Source of the DNA: Anoxybacillus mongoliensis | GTDB taxonomy: Bacteria; Bacillota; Bacilli; Bacillales; Anoxybacillaceae | Assembly (NCBI RefSeq): GCF_014201515.1 | Contig: NZ_JACHEQ010000016.1 | Location: 10,361-55,643, forward strand | Reading direction: 5' to 3' | Length of the DNA: 45,283 bases | Shown here: piece after piece, positions 1 through 15,029 of the stretch | How positions within the stretch are numbered: the first letter of the stretch is position 1 | How the letters are laid out: each line of letters starts with the position of its first letter | The notes under the pieces: model-generated | Told to the model about the DNA's origin: nothing | The model's input: the letters and a program-made list of their open reading frames with translations, nothing else | Databases searched by the model: none | Position numbers and translations under genes: made by a program

Positions 1-108
1 CAAAGTTGTACCATATCCACGCTCAAGTGGTTCAACGACGAATTTGCCGTATTTGGCATCCTCGCTGATTTCAACCGTTTCGATTTTCGGCTTTTCGATT
101 TCCAGCAT
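1..108 (-). CDS. rpoA: RNA polymerase alpha subunit (partial, N-terminal 36 codons)
   Basis: Alpha subunit of RNA polymerase; its dimer nucleates assembly of beta and beta'. Only the first 36 codons are in the window and the rest runs off the left edge. The N-terminus reads [14 protein letters not shown] followed by [15 protein letters not shown], the usual Bacillus alpha start. An ATG at 106-108 is preceded by a strong AAGGAGGG Shine-Dalgarno. It is the distal gene of the alpha operon here, after rpsK, and is separated from rpsK by an unusually long 168-bp gap that holds a promoter candidate. Identification is firm; nothing can be said about the C-terminal domain. Confidence 0.95.
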   Translation of the reverse strand, partial: MLEIEKPKIETVEISEDAKYGKFVVEPLERGYGTTL

Positions 109-231
109 TCCTTTAACCCTCCTTCAAAACGTCGAAACCCCGATTAAACCGATGACAGCTCAATCGAAATTCCCCCATGAATAAGTTCCCGAATGTGCAC
201 AACAACTGTTTTTCATTTCCCTGTAAGAATG

Positions 232-260
232 ACTATATCCCATTATTGACACATACGCAA
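232..260 (-). promoter_or_regulatory. Candidate sigma-A promoter for rpoA
   Basis: On the minus strand TTGCGT (255-260) and TATAGT (232-237) are separated by exactly 17 bases, inside the 168-bp rpsK-rpoA gap. It would give rpoA transcription independent of the long S10-spc-alpha transcript. The rest of the gap (109-231) holds no other clear element except a weak 18-codon ORF that I rejected. This is a motif match only. Confidence 0.45.
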
Positions 261-276
261 ATTCTATACAGAGAAA

Positions 277-687
<411 letters not shown>

Positions 688-691
688 TTAA

Positions 692-1072
<381 letters not shown>

Positions 1073-1079
1073 TCAAGTT

Positions 1080-1199
<120 letters not shown>

Positions 1200-1223
1200 T
1201 TACCTCCTTGTTCGTGCGGAGTG

Positions 1224-1442
1224 TTATTTATATCGATACGTAATTCTTCCACGTGTTAAATCGTAAGGTGATAATTCCACCGTCACTTTATCACCTGGTA
1301 AAATACGAATAAAATGCATACGAATTTTACCTGAAACGTGAGCTAAAACAGTATGACCGTTTTCAAGTTCCACTCGGAACATCGCATTAGGTAACGTTTC
1401 AACGACTGTACCTTCCACTTCAATTACATCGTCTTTCGCCAT
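1224..1442 (-). CDS. infA: Translation initiation factor IF-1
   Basis: Single S1-like OB-fold protein that binds the 30S A site with IF-2 and IF-3 during initiation. The sequence [20 protein letters not shown] and the C-terminal [15 protein letters not shown] are diagnostic, and 72 residues is the family length. It lies downstream of map; in B. subtilis a KOW-domain gene separates them, but here only 98 bp remain. Confidence 0.98.
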   Translation of the reverse strand: MAKDDVIEVEGTVVETLPNAMFRVELENGHTVLAHVSGKIRMHFIRILPGDKVTVELSPYDLTRGRITYRYK

Positions 1443-1540
1443 TGAACGGCTCTCCCTTCTTTTTTGAAATGAGTAACATGTTCAACTAACACGACCAGTT
1501 TAAAGCTTACGATGCGCATCCGCAAAGAAGGTTAAAGCGT
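1443..1540. other. map-infA spacer lacking the usual KOW-domain gene
   Basis: In B. subtilis and, as I recall, in Geobacillus a short gene for a KOW-domain RNA-binding protein (ybzG in B. subtilis) lies between map and infA. This 98-bp stretch is too short to hold it. I read the minus-strand frames and find stops and no KOW-like sequence. The only functional signal is the GGGAGA ribosome-binding site of infA. Confidence 0.6.
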
Positions 1541-2286
1541 TCAAAGTGTTGTTAAAATTTCATATCCCGTCTCAGTAATAGCAACCGTATGCTCAAAGTG
1601 AGCACAAAGTTTTCCATCTACTGTGACGACCGTCCAATTATCTTCTAACGTGCGAACATAACGGGTTCCTGCATTCACCATCGGTTCAATGCACAGAACC
1701 ATGCCTGGCTTTAACCGCGGTCCTTTGTTTGGCGGACCGTAATGTGGAATTTGCGGATCTTCATGTAAGTCTTGACCAATTCCATGCCCAACATACTCAC
1801 GCACAACGGAAAAGTTATGTGCCTCAACGTACGTTTGGATCGCATGGGAAATGTTCGTTAACCGTGCGCCAGGTTTCGCTTCTTCCAATCCGCGATACAA
1901 TGACTGTTCTGTCACTTCTAATAGTTTTTTTGCCTCTTCGGAGATGACCCCGACCGGATATGTCCAGGCCGAATCGCCATGATATCCATTATATTTTGCG
2001 CCGATATCGATGCTAATAATGTCTCCTTCGCGAAGCACACGGTCTCCCGGAACGCCGTGAACGAGCTCTTCATTTACGGACGTACAAATGCTCCCTTGGA
2101 ATCCATTATATCCTTTAAACGAAGGAATTGCATCATGTTTACGAATGAACGTTTCAGCAATATGATCGAGCTCTCTTGTCGTGATGCCTGGCTCGATATA
2201 TTTTTGTAGTTCTTGATGAGTTAAGGCAACAATCCGGCCAGCTTCACGCATAATTTCAATTTCGCGTGGGGTTTTGCAAATGATCA

Positions 2287-2287
<1 letters not shown>
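1541..2287 (-). CDS. map: Methionine aminopeptidase type I
   Basis: Removes the initiator methionine from nascent proteins after deformylation; a dinuclear metallopeptidase with the pita-bread fold. Expected metal-binding and catalytic elements are all visible: [17 protein letters not shown] with both Asp ligands (about residues 94-108), [12 protein letters not shown] with the His ligand (about 168-179), EPMVN (about 201) and [12 protein letters not shown] near the end. Length 248 is normal for the type Ia enzyme, and no N-terminal zinc finger is present. Its start overlaps the adk stop as TAATG, which implies translational coupling. Confidence 0.97.
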
Positions 2288-4288
<2,001 letters not shown>

Positions 4289-4289
<1 letters not shown>

Positions 4290-4729
4290 TAAATCACCTC
4301 AGTTGTACCGCCAGCAGCTTCGATCGCTTCTTTTGCAGAAGCAGAGAATTTATGAGCTTTTACTGTTAATTTTTTCGTAAGCTCACCGTCTCCAAGAACT
4401 TTGATGCCTGCTTTTAACTTGCTTACTACGCCTGTTTCAAGCAACAATTCTGGTGTTACTTCCGTACCGTCTTCAAAGCGATTTAATGCTTCAAGGTTAA
4501 CGATCGCATATTCTTTACGATGAATGTTTGTAAAGCCGCGTTTTGGTAAACGACGGAATAAAGGTGTTTGACCACCTTCAAAGCCAATGCGTACACCGCC
4601 GCCAGAACGAGCGTTTTGCCCTTTGTGACCTTTACCAGAAGTTTTTCCGTTACCAGAGCCGATACCACGACCAACACGGTTGCGTTCTTTACGGGAACCC
4701 GGTGCTGGTTGTAATTCATGTAGCTTCAT
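4289..4729 (-). CDS. rplO: 50S ribosomal protein L15
   Basis: Early-assembling large-subunit protein with a glycine- and arginine-rich N-terminal extension ([20 protein letters not shown], about residues 18-37) that threads into 23S rRNA. The 146-residue length is typical. It is coupled to secY by a one-base stop/start overlap and follows rpmD after a short gap. Confidence 0.98.
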
Positions 4730-4743
4730 GTCTAGGCACCTCC

Positions 4744-4932
4744 TTATTCTTCTAATTCTTTTACTGTTACAAGGTGAGAAACTTTATTGATCATTCCACG
4801 AATGGCTGGATTGTCGTTATGAACAACTGTTTGATGCAATTTCCGTAAACCTAATGTTTTAACCGTCACGCGTTGGTCTTGCGGACGACCAATTACGCTG
4901 CGAGTGAGGGTAATTGCTAATTTTTTCGCCAT
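4744..4932 (-). CDS. rpmD: 50S ribosomal protein L30
   Basis: Small large-subunit protein (62 aa) beginning [22 protein letters not shown]. Two adjacent ATG codons are available. I chose the second (4930-4932) because the GGGAGGG ribosome-binding site is about seven bases from it, against four for the first, and because Geobacillus L30 begins at this residue. It lies between rpsE and rplO in the spc operon. Confidence 0.96.
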   Translation of the reverse strand: MAKKLAITLTRSVIGRPQDQRVTVKTLGLRKLHQTVVHNDNPAIRGMINKVSHLVTVKELEE

Positions 4933-4946
4933 CATTTTTCCCTCCC

Positions 4947-5447
4947 TTATCCTAACAGTTCCTCAACTGTTTTACCGCGCAATTTTGCTACCTCTTCAGC
5001 ACGTTTCAATTGCTTCAAACCGTCGATTGTTGCGCGTACCATGTTGATTGGTGTGTTGGAACCGATTGACTTCGATAAAATATCGCTAACACCTGCTAAC
5101 TCTAATACCGCACGCGCAGGACCTCCAGCGATAACCCCAGTACCTTCAGATGCTGGTTTTAAAATGATTTCACCTGCACCGAAATGTCCGATGACTTCAT
5201 GTGGAATTGTTGTACCAACGATCGGTACAGTAATTAAGTTTTTCTTCGCGTCTTCAATCGCTTTGCGAATAGCATCTGGAACTTCTTGAGCTTTTCCTGT
5301 TCCAAAGCCGACATGACCGTTTTTGTCACCAACAACGACTAACGCAGCGAAACGGAAACGACGTCCACCTTTTACAACTTTAGCTACGCGGTTAACGGCA
5401 ACAACGCGTTCTTCTAGTTCAAGTTTATTTGGATCAATGCGACGCAT
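4947..5447 (-). CDS. rpsE: 30S ribosomal protein S5
   Basis: Small-subunit body protein with an N-terminal double-stranded-RNA-binding fold and a C-terminal S5 domain; it contributes to translational accuracy and mRNA helicase activity at the entry tunnel. The motif [17 protein letters not shown] (about residues 26-42) and the loop [18 protein letters not shown] are visible. The 166-residue length is standard. No substitutions suggesting spectinomycin resistance stand out in the loop [11 protein letters not shown]. Confidence 0.98.
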   Translation of the reverse strand: MRRIDPNKLELEERVVAVNRVAKVVKGGRRFRFAALVVVGDKNGHVGFGTGKAQEVPDAIRKAIEDAKKNLITVPIVGTTIPHEVIGHFGAGEIILKPASEGTGVIAGGPARAVLELAGVSDILSKSIGSNTPINMVRATIDGLKQLKRAEEVAKLRGKTVEELLG

Positions 5448-5466
5448 CTCTGTCCCTCCTTCTTAA

Positions 5467-5829
5467 TTAGAATTGTAATCCAGCTTCACGAGCAGCGTCT
5501 GCAAGTGCTTTAACACGTCCATGATATAAATATCCGCCACGGTCAAATACAACCGATGTAATTCCTTTTTCAAGCGCACGTTTAGCAATCAATTCGCCCA
5601 CTTTTTGAGCTGCTTCAACATTACCTGTTGACTCTAAATCGAATTCTTTATCTAACGTTGACGCACTAACGAGCGTCACAGCTTTCATATCGTCAATAAT
5701 TTGTGCGTAAATGTGTTTGTTTGAACGGAACACATTTAAGCGTGGACGTTCCGCAGTTCCTACTACTTTACGACGAACACGAGCGTGTCTTTTTTTGCGA
5801 ACTGCATTTTTATCAAGCTTAGTGATCAT
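5467..5829 (-). CDS. rplR: 50S ribosomal protein L18
   Basis: 5S rRNA-binding protein of the central protuberance. The start was set at the ATG at 5827-5829 (120 aa, [18 protein letters not shown]), the family length. A more upstream ATG is part of the AAAGGAGTG ribosome-binding site and would give a six-residue extension with no precedent. The conserved [12 protein letters not shown] and [20 protein letters not shown] are present. Confidence 0.97.
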   Translation of the reverse strand: MITKLDKNAVRKKRHARVRRKVVGTAERPRLNVFRSNKHIYAQIIDDMKAVTLVSASTLDKEFDLESTGNVEAAQKVGELIAKRALEKGITSVVFDRGGYLYHGRVKALADAAREAGLQF

Positions 5830-5861
5830 TCGTGTCACTCCTTTCATTTACCTAAGCAGCA

Positions 5862-6401
5862 TTATTTCTTACCTGTTTTACCTTCTTTACGACGTACAAC
5901 TTCGCCTTCGTAGCGAATACCTTTTCCTTTATAAGGCTCTGGTGAACGAACGGCACGAATGTTTGCTGCTAATTCACCAACACGTTGTTTGTCCGCACCT
6001 TTAACGATGATTTTTGTTTGTGAAGGAACTTCAATTTCAAGGCCTTCTTCTGGTTCGATTTCAACAGGATGAGAGTATCCTACGCTTAACACAAGCTTTT
6101 TACCTTGTTTTGTCGCACGATAACCGACACCAACAAGCTCAAGCGCACGCTCATAACCTTTTGAAACACCTTCAACCATGTTCGCAAGTAAGCTGCGAGT
6201 CGTTCCGTGAAGCGCACGATGATGCTTTTCATCGCTTGGACGCTCAACTGTTAAAACGTTGCCTTCTAATTTAATGACCATATCTGGATGGAACGTACGA
6301 GTAAGTTCACCTTTCGGACCTTTTACAGTAACTGTGTTACCGTTTAATGTAACTGTAACACCAGCTGGAATTTCCAATGGTTTTTTACCAACACGTGACA
6401 T
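5862..6401 (-). CDS. rplF: 50S ribosomal protein L6
   Basis: Two tandem L6 domains that bind helix 97 of 23S rRNA near the factor-binding site. The start [19 protein letters not shown] and the C-terminal signature [27 protein letters not shown] match the family; length 179. It is a regular member of the spc operon between rpsH and rplR. Confidence 0.98.
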   Translation of the reverse strand: MSRVGKKPLEIPAGVTVTLNGNTVTVKGPKGELTRTFHPDMVIKLEGNVLTVERPSDEKHHRALHGTTRSLLANMVEGVSKGYERALELVGVGYRATKQGKKLVLSVGYSHPVEIEPEEGLEIEVPSQTKIIVKGADKQRVGELAANIRAVRSPEPYKGKGIRYEGEVVRRKEGKTGKK

Positions 6402-6430
6402 GTACTACACCTCCATTCGTTGCAAAATAA

Positions 6431-6829
6431 TTACCAAATGTATGCTAACACTTCGCCGCCAGTACGTTTTTGACGTGCTTCTTTGTCAGTTAAAATACCT
6501 TGAGATGTTGAAAGAATTGCGATTCCTAAACCGTTCAATACGCGTGGTACTTCATCAGCTTTTGCATATACGCGCAAACCAGGTTTGCTAATGCGTTTAA
6601 GGCCTGTAATTACGCGCTCGTTGTTTGGACCGTACTTTAAGAAAATTCGAAGAATACCTTGTTTGTTATCTTCAATGTATTCGACATCACGAATGAAACC
6701 TTCACGCTTTAAAATTTCAGCGATTTCTCTTTTAATTTTTGAAGCAGGAACTTCAAGTTTCTCGTGACGCACCATGTTCGCATTACGAATGCGAGTAAGC
6801 ATATCTGCAATTGGATCTGTCATCACCAT
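6431..6829 (-). CDS. rpsH: 30S ribosomal protein S8
   Basis: Primary 16S rRNA-binding protein of the central domain (helix 21). The 132-residue sequence starts [19 protein letters not shown], as in B. subtilis, and ends with [26 protein letters not shown]. In E. coli S8 is the spc operon repressor, binding near rplE; I did not identify an equivalent site here. The ATG lies nine bases after AAGGAGG. Confidence 0.98.
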   Translation of the reverse strand: MVMTDPIADMLTRIRNANMVRHEKLEVPASKIKREIAEILKREGFIRDVEYIEDNKQGILRIFLKYGPNNERVITGLKRISKPGLRVYAKADEVPRVLNGLGIAILSTSQGILTDKEARQKRTGGEVLAYIW

Positions 6830-6862
6830 TATGTTTTACCTCCTTCCCAACTCATGGGTTTA

Positions 6863-7066
<204 letters not shown>

Positions 7067-7082
7067 TTACGAATGGGAATGA

Positions 7083-7622
7083 TTATTTTTGGAATGGCAT
7101 ACCGAGCAACGTAAGTAATTCACGAGCTTCCTCGTCTGTTTTCGCAGTTGTAACGATGACGATGTCCATACCGCGAACTTTGTTTACTTTATCGTAGTCA
7201 ATTTCAGGGAAAATTAATTGCTCTTTTACACCTAATGTGTAGTTGCCGCGTCCGTCAAAAGATTTTTTAGAAACACCACGGAAGTCGCGAACACGCGGTA
7301 AAGAAACAGACACGAGCTTATCGAAAAACTCGTACATACGCTCACCGCGAAGCGTTACTTTCGCACCGATTGGCATTCCTTCACGAAGACGGAAACCAGC
7401 GATTGATTTTTTCGCGCGTGTAACAACTGGTTTTTGACCAGAAATTAATGCGAGTTCTTCTACTGCGTTATCTAACGCTTTTGCGTTTTGCACCGCATCA
7501 CCAACACCCATGTTGATGACAATTTTCTCGATTTTTGGAACTTGCATCACAGATTTATAGTTAAACTTGCTCATCAGAGCAGGAACAACTTCTTTCACAT
7601 ACTTTTCTTTAAGGCGGTTCAT
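7083..7622 (-). CDS. rplE: 50S ribosomal protein L5
   Basis: 5S rRNA-binding protein of the central protuberance that contacts the P-site tRNA T loop. The 179-residue length is standard. The segments [18 protein letters not shown] (about residues 31-48) and LRVRDFRGV-type [21 protein letters not shown] are diagnostic. It follows rplX with a normal gap. Confidence 0.98.
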   Translation of the reverse strand: MNRLKEKYVKEVVPALMSKFNYKSVMQVPKIEKIVINMGVGDAVQNAKALDNAVEELALISGQKPVVTRAKKSIAGFRLREGMPIGAKVTLRGERMYEFFDKLVSVSLPRVRDFRGVSKKSFDGRGNYTLGVKEQLIFPEIDYDKVNKVRGMDIVIVTTAKTDEEARELLTLLGMPFQK

Positions 7623-7651
7623 TTGAGTACCTCCCTTCCTCGATCACTTCA

Positions 7652-7963
7652 TTATTTGTCTAAAATTTCACCAGAACGTTTCGCATAGCGAACTTTTTTA
7701 CCGTCAACCACTTTGTATCCAACACGAGTTGGTAATCCTGTTTTTGGATCAAGAGGCATTACGTTTGATACGTGGATTGGCGCCTCTTGGCTGATGATGC
7801 CGCCTTGTGGATTTGCTTGAGAAGGTTTTACGTGTTTTTTCACGATATTTACACCTTCAACAAGCACTCGGTTTTTCTTTGGAAACGCAGCGAGAATAAC
7901 GCCTTGTTTACCTTTATCTTTACCAGAGATTACTTGTACTTTATCACCTTTTTTTACATGCAT
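7652..7963 (-). CDS. rplX: 50S ribosomal protein L24
   Basis: Assembly-initiator protein that binds the 5' end of 23S rRNA. It has the KOW motif near its N-terminus ([20 protein letters not shown]) and a family length of 103 residues. It lies between rplN and rplE. Nothing unusual is seen. Confidence 0.98.
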   Translation of the reverse strand: MHVKKGDKVQVISGKDKGKQGVILAAFPKKNRVLVEGVNIVKKHVKPSQANPQGGIISQEAPIHVSNVMPLDPKTGLPTRVGYKVVDGKKVRYAKRSGEILDK

Positions 7964-7999
7964 CTGAATCGCACCTCCTTAAAAGGCTTTTCCTTTTCA

Positions 8000-8368
8000 T
8001 TAAATCACTTCTGGAGCTAAAGAAACGATTTTCATAAAGTCTTTTTCACGCAATTCGCGAGCAACTGGTCCGAAAATACGTGTACCACGTGGGCTCTTGT
8101 CATCACGAATGATTACGCAAGCATTTTCATCAAAACGGATGTAAGAACCGTCTGTACGGCGCACACCACGTTTCGTGCGAACGACAACCGCTTTAACGAC
8201 TTGACCTTTTTTAACAACGCCACCTGGTGTTGCATCTTTAACTGTCGCCACAACGATGTCGCCAACGTTCGCATAACGACGACCAGAACCACCTAGCACT
8301 TTAATGACAAGCACTTCACGTGCACCAGAGTTATCAGCAACTTTCATACGAGTTTCTTGTTGAATCAT
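8000..8368 (-). CDS. rplN: 50S ribosomal protein L14
   Basis: Interface protein of the large subunit forming bridges to 16S rRNA and binding RsfS during silencing. The start [19 protein letters not shown] and the segment [19 protein letters not shown] are fully conserved; 122 residues is the universal length. It is preceded by an AAGGAGG site. Confidence 0.98.
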   Translation of the reverse strand: MIQQETRMKVADNSGAREVLVIKVLGGSGRRYANVGDIVVATVKDATPGGVVKKGQVVKAVVVRTKRGVRRTDGSYIRFDENACVIIRDDKSPRGTRIFGPVARELREKDFMKIVSLAPEVI

Positions 8369-8416
8369 TGACGAAACCTCCTTTCGGATTTGTATCCATC
8401 ATTCCGAACATATTCA

Positions 8417-8680
8417 TTAAACAATAACAGCTTTCTCGACTACTTCAACAAGACGGAAACGTTTTGTCGCAGAAAGAGGACGTGTTTCCATGATTTTGAC
8501 GATATCGCCCACTTTTGCTACGTTGTTTTCGTCATGTGCCTTATATTTTTTCGAATACTTTACGCGCTTGCCGTAAAGAGGATGCTTTTTATAAGTTTCT
8601 ACAAGAACCGTAATTGTTTTATCCATTTTATCGGAAACAACACGGCCGACGAGAACTTTACGATTGTTGCGTTCACTCAT
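8417..8680 (-). CDS. rpsQ: 30S ribosomal protein S17
   Basis: OB-fold protein that binds the 5' domain of 16S rRNA early in assembly. The 87-residue sequence begins [25 protein letters not shown] and contains [19 protein letters not shown]. It is placed between rpmC and rplN, as in B. subtilis. Confidence 0.98.
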   Translation of the reverse strand: MSERNNRKVLVGRVVSDKMDKTITVLVETYKKHPLYGKRVKYSKKYKAHDENNVAKVGDIVKIMETRPLSATKRFRLVEVVEKAVIV

Positions 8681-8705
8681 TGTGCGAACCTCCTCTCGAT
8701 TTCAA

Positions 8706-9989
<1,284 letters not shown>

Positions 9990-9992
9990 TGA

Positions 9993-10334
9993 TTATCCCT
10001 CCTTCTTTTCTGAAACAACGATCGTGATATGGCTTGTGCGTTTGTTAATTGCGCTCGCACGACCTTGTGCACGAGGACGGAAACGTTTCAATGTTGGTCC
10101 TTCGTTCACATAAGCTTCTGTAACAACAAGTTTGTTCACGTCCATGTCATAGTTATGTTCTGCGTTTGCCACTGCAGATTTTAATACTTTCTCGATAATC
10201 GGAGAAGCAGCTTTTGGTGTATGGCGAAGAATCGCAACTGCTTCACTCACTTGCTTTCCTCGAATTAAATCAATCACTAAACGAGCTTTACGAGGAGCAA
10301 TTCGAACCGTTCTAGCAACAGCTTTAGCTTGCAT
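9993..10334 (-). CDS. rplV: 50S ribosomal protein L22
   Basis: Its extended loop lines the nascent peptide exit tunnel and interacts with macrolides and stalling peptides. The 113 residues include [17 protein letters not shown] and the loop region [24 protein letters not shown]. The loop appears intact, with no deletion of the kind associated with macrolide resistance. Confidence 0.98.
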   Translation of the reverse strand: MQAKAVARTVRIAPRKARLVIDLIRGKQVSEAVAILRHTPKAASPIIEKVLKSAVANAEHNYDMDVNKLVVTEAYVNEGPTLKRFRPRAQGRASAINKRTSHITIVVSEKKEG

Positions 10335-10354
10335 AAATGAAGCCTCCTCTCATA

Positions 10355-10633
10355 TTAACGTTTTGTTTTTTTGTCATCAGCAGCGTGACCTTTGTACGTG
10401 CGCGTTGGCGCGAACTCACCGAGCTTATGACCGACCATGTCCTCTGTGATGTAAACTGGAACGTGTTTACGACCATCGTAAACAGCGATTGTGTGACCAA
10501 TGAATTGTGGGAAAATTGTCGAACGACGAGACCATGTTTTGATCACTTGTTTTTGTCCAGTTTCATTCAACTTCTCAATTTTTTTCATTAAATGATCATC
10601 ACAAAAAGGACCTTTTTTCAAGCTGCGACCCAT
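10355..10633 (-). CDS. rpsS: 30S ribosomal protein S19
   Basis: Head protein that pairs with S13. It begins [19 protein letters not shown] and contains [27 protein letters not shown]; 92 residues is standard. Its start is preceded by AAAGGAGG. A compact hairpin lies just upstream, between it and rplB. Confidence 0.98.
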   Translation of the reverse strand: MGRSLKKGPFCDDHLMKKIEKLNETGQKQVIKTWSRRSTIFPQFIGHTIAVYDGRKHVPVYITEDMVGHKLGEFAPTRTYKGHAADDKKTKR

Positions 10634-10658
10634 AAGTGAACCTCCTTTCGTGATTGCT

Positions 10659-10680
10659 CTACGGTTCTTGTGAACCGTAG
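10659..10680 (-). other. Intergenic hairpin between rplB and rpsS
   Basis: Nine perfectly paired bases (CTACGGTTC with GAACCGTAG) enclose a four-base loop in the 57-bp rplB-rpsS gap. No U-run follows on the minus strand, so it is not a terminator. It lies about 10 bp upstream of the rpsS ribosome-binding site and could tune translation or mRNA stability. Confidence 0.6.
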
Positions 10681-10690
10681 CTCAACCCCG

Positions 10691-11521
10691 TTATTTTTTA
10701 CGACGACGTACGATAAATTTATCGGATTTGTTTTTCTTCTTACGCGTTTTGAATCCAAGCGTTGGTTTACCCCATGGAGTCATTGGAGACTTACGTCCGA
10801 TTGGTGCTTTACCTTCACCACCACCATGTGGGTGATCTACTGGGTTCATAACAGAACCACGAACAGTTGGACGAATGCCTAACCAACGAGCGCGTCCAGC
10901 TTTACCGATGTTCACAAGCTCATGTTGTTCGTTACCAACTTGACCGACTGTTGCACGGCAAGTTGCTAAAATCATACGAACTTCACCTGAAGATAAACGA
11001 ACGAGTACGTACTTGCCTTCTTTACCAAGCACTTGTGCAGATGTACCTGCAGCGCGCACTAACTGTCCGCCTTTACCAGGTTTTAATTCGATGTTGTGAA
11101 TAACTGTACCGACTGGAATGTTTGCTAAAGGTAATGCGTTACCCACTTTAATGTCCGCATCTGGACCTGACATGATTTCCATGCCAACTTCTAAGTTTTT
11201 CGGTGCGATGATGTAACGTTTTTCACCATCAGCGTAATGAATTAACGCGATGTTCGCAGAACGGTTCGGATCGTATTCGATTGTAGCAACGCGTCCTGGA
11301 ATGCCATCTTTATCGCGTTTAAAGTCAATAATACGATATTGACGTTTATGACCGCCACCTTGGTGACGAACTGTTAATTTACCTTGGTTGTTACGACCGC
11401 CTTTTTTCTTTAAAGGCGCAAGCAACGATTTTTCCGGCTTATCTGTTGTAAGCTCAGAGAAGTCTAAAACCGTCATACCACGACGACCGTTAGACGTTGG
11501 CTTATATTTTTTAATCGCCAT
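10691..11521 (-). CDS. rplB: 50S ribosomal protein L2
   Basis: Essential large-subunit protein near the peptidyl transferase centre, required for subunit association. The 276-residue protein ends in the conserved [20 protein letters not shown] (containing the critical His) and [16 protein letters not shown]. The N-terminus [21 protein letters not shown] is typical. It lies between rplW and rpsS. Confidence 0.98.
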   Translation of the reverse strand: MAIKKYKPTSNGRRGMTVLDFSELTTDKPEKSLLAPLKKKGGRNNQGKLTVRHQGGGHKRQYRIIDFKRDKDGIPGRVATIEYDPNRSANIALIHYADGEKRYIIAPKNLEVGMEIMSGPDADIKVGNALPLANIPVGTVIHNIELKPGKGGQLVRAAGTSAQVLGKEGKYVLVRLSSGEVRMILATCRATVGQVGNEQHELVNIGKAGRARWLGIRPTVRGSVMNPVDHPHGGGEGKAPIGRKSPMTPWGKPTLGFKTRKKKNKSDKFIVRRRKK

Positions 11522-11548
11522 GTCCGTTTCCCTCCTTCACTTTTAAAC

Positions 11549-11836
11549 TTATACTTCAAATAGTTCGATTTCTTTGCTGTCTGGCGTTAACGTAACAATC
11601 GCTTTGCGACGACGATTTGTCAAACCACTATAGCGACCAACACGTTTGAACTTTCCTTTATAGTTCATAATGTTAACTTTCGCTACTTTCACGCCGAAAA
11701 TCGCTTCGATCGCGTCTTTTACCTCTGTTTTGTTCGCTTTCACATCAACTTCGAACGTATATTTTTTCTCAGTCATTAACTCTGTTGAACGTTCAGTGAT
11801 GACGGGGCGCTTAATAATATCGCGAGGATCTTTCAT
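11549..11836 (-). CDS. rplW: 50S ribosomal protein L23
   Basis: Exit-tunnel protein that docks trigger factor and SRP. The 95 residues start [21 protein letters not shown] and include [23 protein letters not shown]. Its ATG overlaps the rplD stop in a TAATG junction, so translation is probably coupled. Confidence 0.98.
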   Translation of the reverse strand: MKDPRDIIKRPVITERSTELMTEKKYTFEVDVKANKTEVKDAIEAIFGVKVAKVNIMNYKGKFKRVGRYSGLTNRRRKAIVTLTPDSKEIELFEV

Positions 11837-12459
11837 TATGCAAGCACCTCCTCTACTTTTTCCACAGCAGCTTTCGTAATGACAAGCTTGTCGTGGTTGA
11901 GTACATCAAGAACGTTAATTCCGCTTGCTGTCACAACTGTGACTCCTGGGATGTTGCGAGCTGAAAGAATAACGTTCTCATTTGCATCTGCTGTTACAAT
12001 TAACGCTTTGCGATCAACAGAAAGATTGTTTAAAATTTTAACCATTTCTTTTGTTTTCGGTGCTTCAAGCGTTAAATTATCTAATACAACAATGCTGTTT
12101 TCAAGCACTTTTGAAGATAATGCCGATTTAATCGCTAAGCGACGAACTTTTTTCGGAAGTTTATAGCTGTAGCTGCGTGGAACTGGACCGAATACAACAC
12201 CACCGCCGCGCCATTGTGGAGAACGAATTGATCCTTGGCGAGCGCGTCCAGTACCTTTTTGGCGCCATGGCTTACGGCCACCGCCACTTACTTCTGCACG
12301 ATTTTTTGTTTTATGAGTTCCTTGACGTAAGGAAGCACGTTGCATAATTACCGCTTCAAATAACACATGTTTGTTCGGTTCAATACCAAATACGGCATCG
12401 TTTAATTCGATTTCACCGATGTTTTCTCCGTTTTGGTTGTACAATGCTACTTTTGGCAT
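11836..12459 (-). CDS. rplD: 50S ribosomal protein L4
   Basis: Its extended loop reaches the exit-tunnel constriction, and in E. coli L4 also represses the S10 operon. The loop [23 protein letters not shown] (about residues 61-83) is intact and conserved; length 207. Whether L4 acts on the structured S10 leader of this organism cannot be told from sequence. It overlaps rplW by one base. Confidence 0.98.
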
Positions 12460-12486
12460 TGGGTATTTCCTCCTTTCTTAAAGAAA

Positions 12487-13113
12487 TTATTTCGCTTTAA
12501 CCGCGCTTTTAATGATGACAAGTCCTTTGTTTGGACCTGGCACGTTTCCTTTAATTAAGATTAAGTTGCGTTCTGGATCTACTTTAACAACTTTTAAGTT
12601 TTGTACTGTTACACGCTCGCCACCCATGCGGCCTGGAAGCTCTTTTGATTTAAATACACGGTTTGGAGCGATCGGACCCATTGAACCAGGACGACGATGG
12701 TAACGAGAACCGTGAGCCATTGGTCCACGAGATTGTCCGTGGCGTTTAATTACACCTTGGAAACCTTTACCTTTTGACGTGCCTGTTACGTCAACGATTT
12801 CACCTTCGTTGAAAATGTCCACTTTTACTTCTTGACCTACTTCATACTCTGCAAGATTCACACCACGAATTTCACGAATGAAGCGCTTAGGTGTGGTGTT
12901 TGCCTTCGCAGCATGACCTTTTTGAGGCTTGTTCGCTAACTTCTCACGTAAATCTTCAAAACCTAATTGAATCGCTTCATAGCCATCGTTTTCAACCGTT
13001 TTCTTTTGAAGAACTACGTTTGGAGTCGCTTGAATAACCGTTACAGGAATAAGATCTCCGTTTTCAGCGAACACTTGAGTCATGCCGATTTTTCTTCCTA
13101 AGATTCCTTTCAT
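12487..13113 (-). CDS. rplC: 50S ribosomal protein L3
   Basis: Assembly-initiator protein that reaches toward the peptidyl transferase centre. It starts [27 protein letters not shown]; the finger region [34 protein letters not shown] (about residues 116-149) is conserved. The 208-residue length is typical. It follows rpsJ by 23 bp. Confidence 0.98.
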   Translation of the reverse strand: MKGILGRKIGMTQVFAENGDLIPVTVIQATPNVVLQKKTVENDGYEAIQLGFEDLREKLANKPQKGHAAKANTTPKRFIREIRGVNLAEYEVGQEVKVDIFNEGEIVDVTGTSKGKGFQGVIKRHGQSRGPMAHGSRYHRRPGSMGPIAPNRVFKSKELPGRMGGERVTVQNLKVVKVDPERNLILIKGNVPGPNKGLVIIKSAVKAK

Positions 13114-13136
13114 CTTTCACACCTCCTATATCGCAA

Positions 13137-13534
<398 letters not shown>

Positions 13535-13578
13535 TCAGCAACCTTCCACTTCATCGCAGTCAAAGACCAACGTTTATT

Positions 13579-13607
13579 ATTATATATAATTTTTATACTC
13601 AATGCAA
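13579..13607 (-). promoter_or_regulatory. S10 operon promoter P1 (proximal)
   Basis: Minus-strand TTGCAT (13602-13607) and TATAAT (13579-13584) are separated by 17 bases, a strong sigma-A match. It lies about 135 bp upstream of rpsJ. Confidence 0.75.
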
Positions 13608-13643
13608 GTTTTTTATTTCTTTTCTTCGCAAACTGCCTTTCTT

Positions 13644-13672
13644 ATTATACATATTTCATCATGCATTTTCAA
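13644..13672 (-). promoter_or_regulatory. S10 operon promoter P2 (distal)
   Basis: Minus-strand TTGAAA (13667-13672) and TATAAT (13644-13649) with a 17-base spacer. It begins only a few bases beyond the tuf terminator U-run, so it would start the S10-spc-alpha transcript immediately after the str operon ends. Confidence 0.75.
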
Positions 13673-13680
13673 TGGAGTAA

Positions 13681-13714
13681 AAAATAAGTGGTCTAGCTGA
13701 CCGCTAGACCACTT
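13681..13714 (-). terminator. Rho-independent terminator of the str operon (after tuf)
   Basis: A perfect 12-bp stem (13686-13697 with 13703-13714, AAGTGGTCTAGC) with a five-base loop is followed on the minus strand by ATTTTTT. It starts seven bases after the tuf stop codon. Confidence 0.93.
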
Positions 13715-13721
13715 TCATCGA

Positions 13722-14909
<1,188 letters not shown>

Positions 14910-14953
14910 TATAATATCCTCCTTAGTGTTTTTTATTTAAGTATAGAATGCTC

Positions 14954-14984
14954 GGAAGTGAAAGTGCACAGCACGTCCACTTCC
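14954..14984 (-). other. Hairpin in the tuf leader
   Basis: GGAAGTG (14954-14960) pairs with CACTTCC (14978-14984), and an inner GTGC-ACA-GCAC element (14964-14974) can stack inside. It lies between the tuf promoter candidate and the ribosome-binding site. No U-run follows. The role is unknown; it may stabilise the abundant tuf mRNA. Confidence 0.55.
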
Positions 14985-15000
14985 AAGTCTTACATAAGTA

Positions 15001-15029
15001 TTTATACTTGAACAATGCTAGAAAATCAA
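15001..15029 (-). promoter_or_regulatory. Candidate internal promoter for tuf
   Basis: Minus-strand TTGATT (15024-15029) and TATAAA (15001-15006) with a 17-base spacer, starting directly after the fusA stop codon. It would allow EF-Tu to be made in excess of the other str operon products. Confidence 0.5.

Noticed and set aside
160-216. An 18-codon minus-strand ORF (MKNSCCAHSGTYSWGNFD) in the rpsK-rpoA gap
   Set aside because: Its AGGGA motif is directly against the ATG, the spacing is wrong for translation, and there is no recognisable family or repeat of it.
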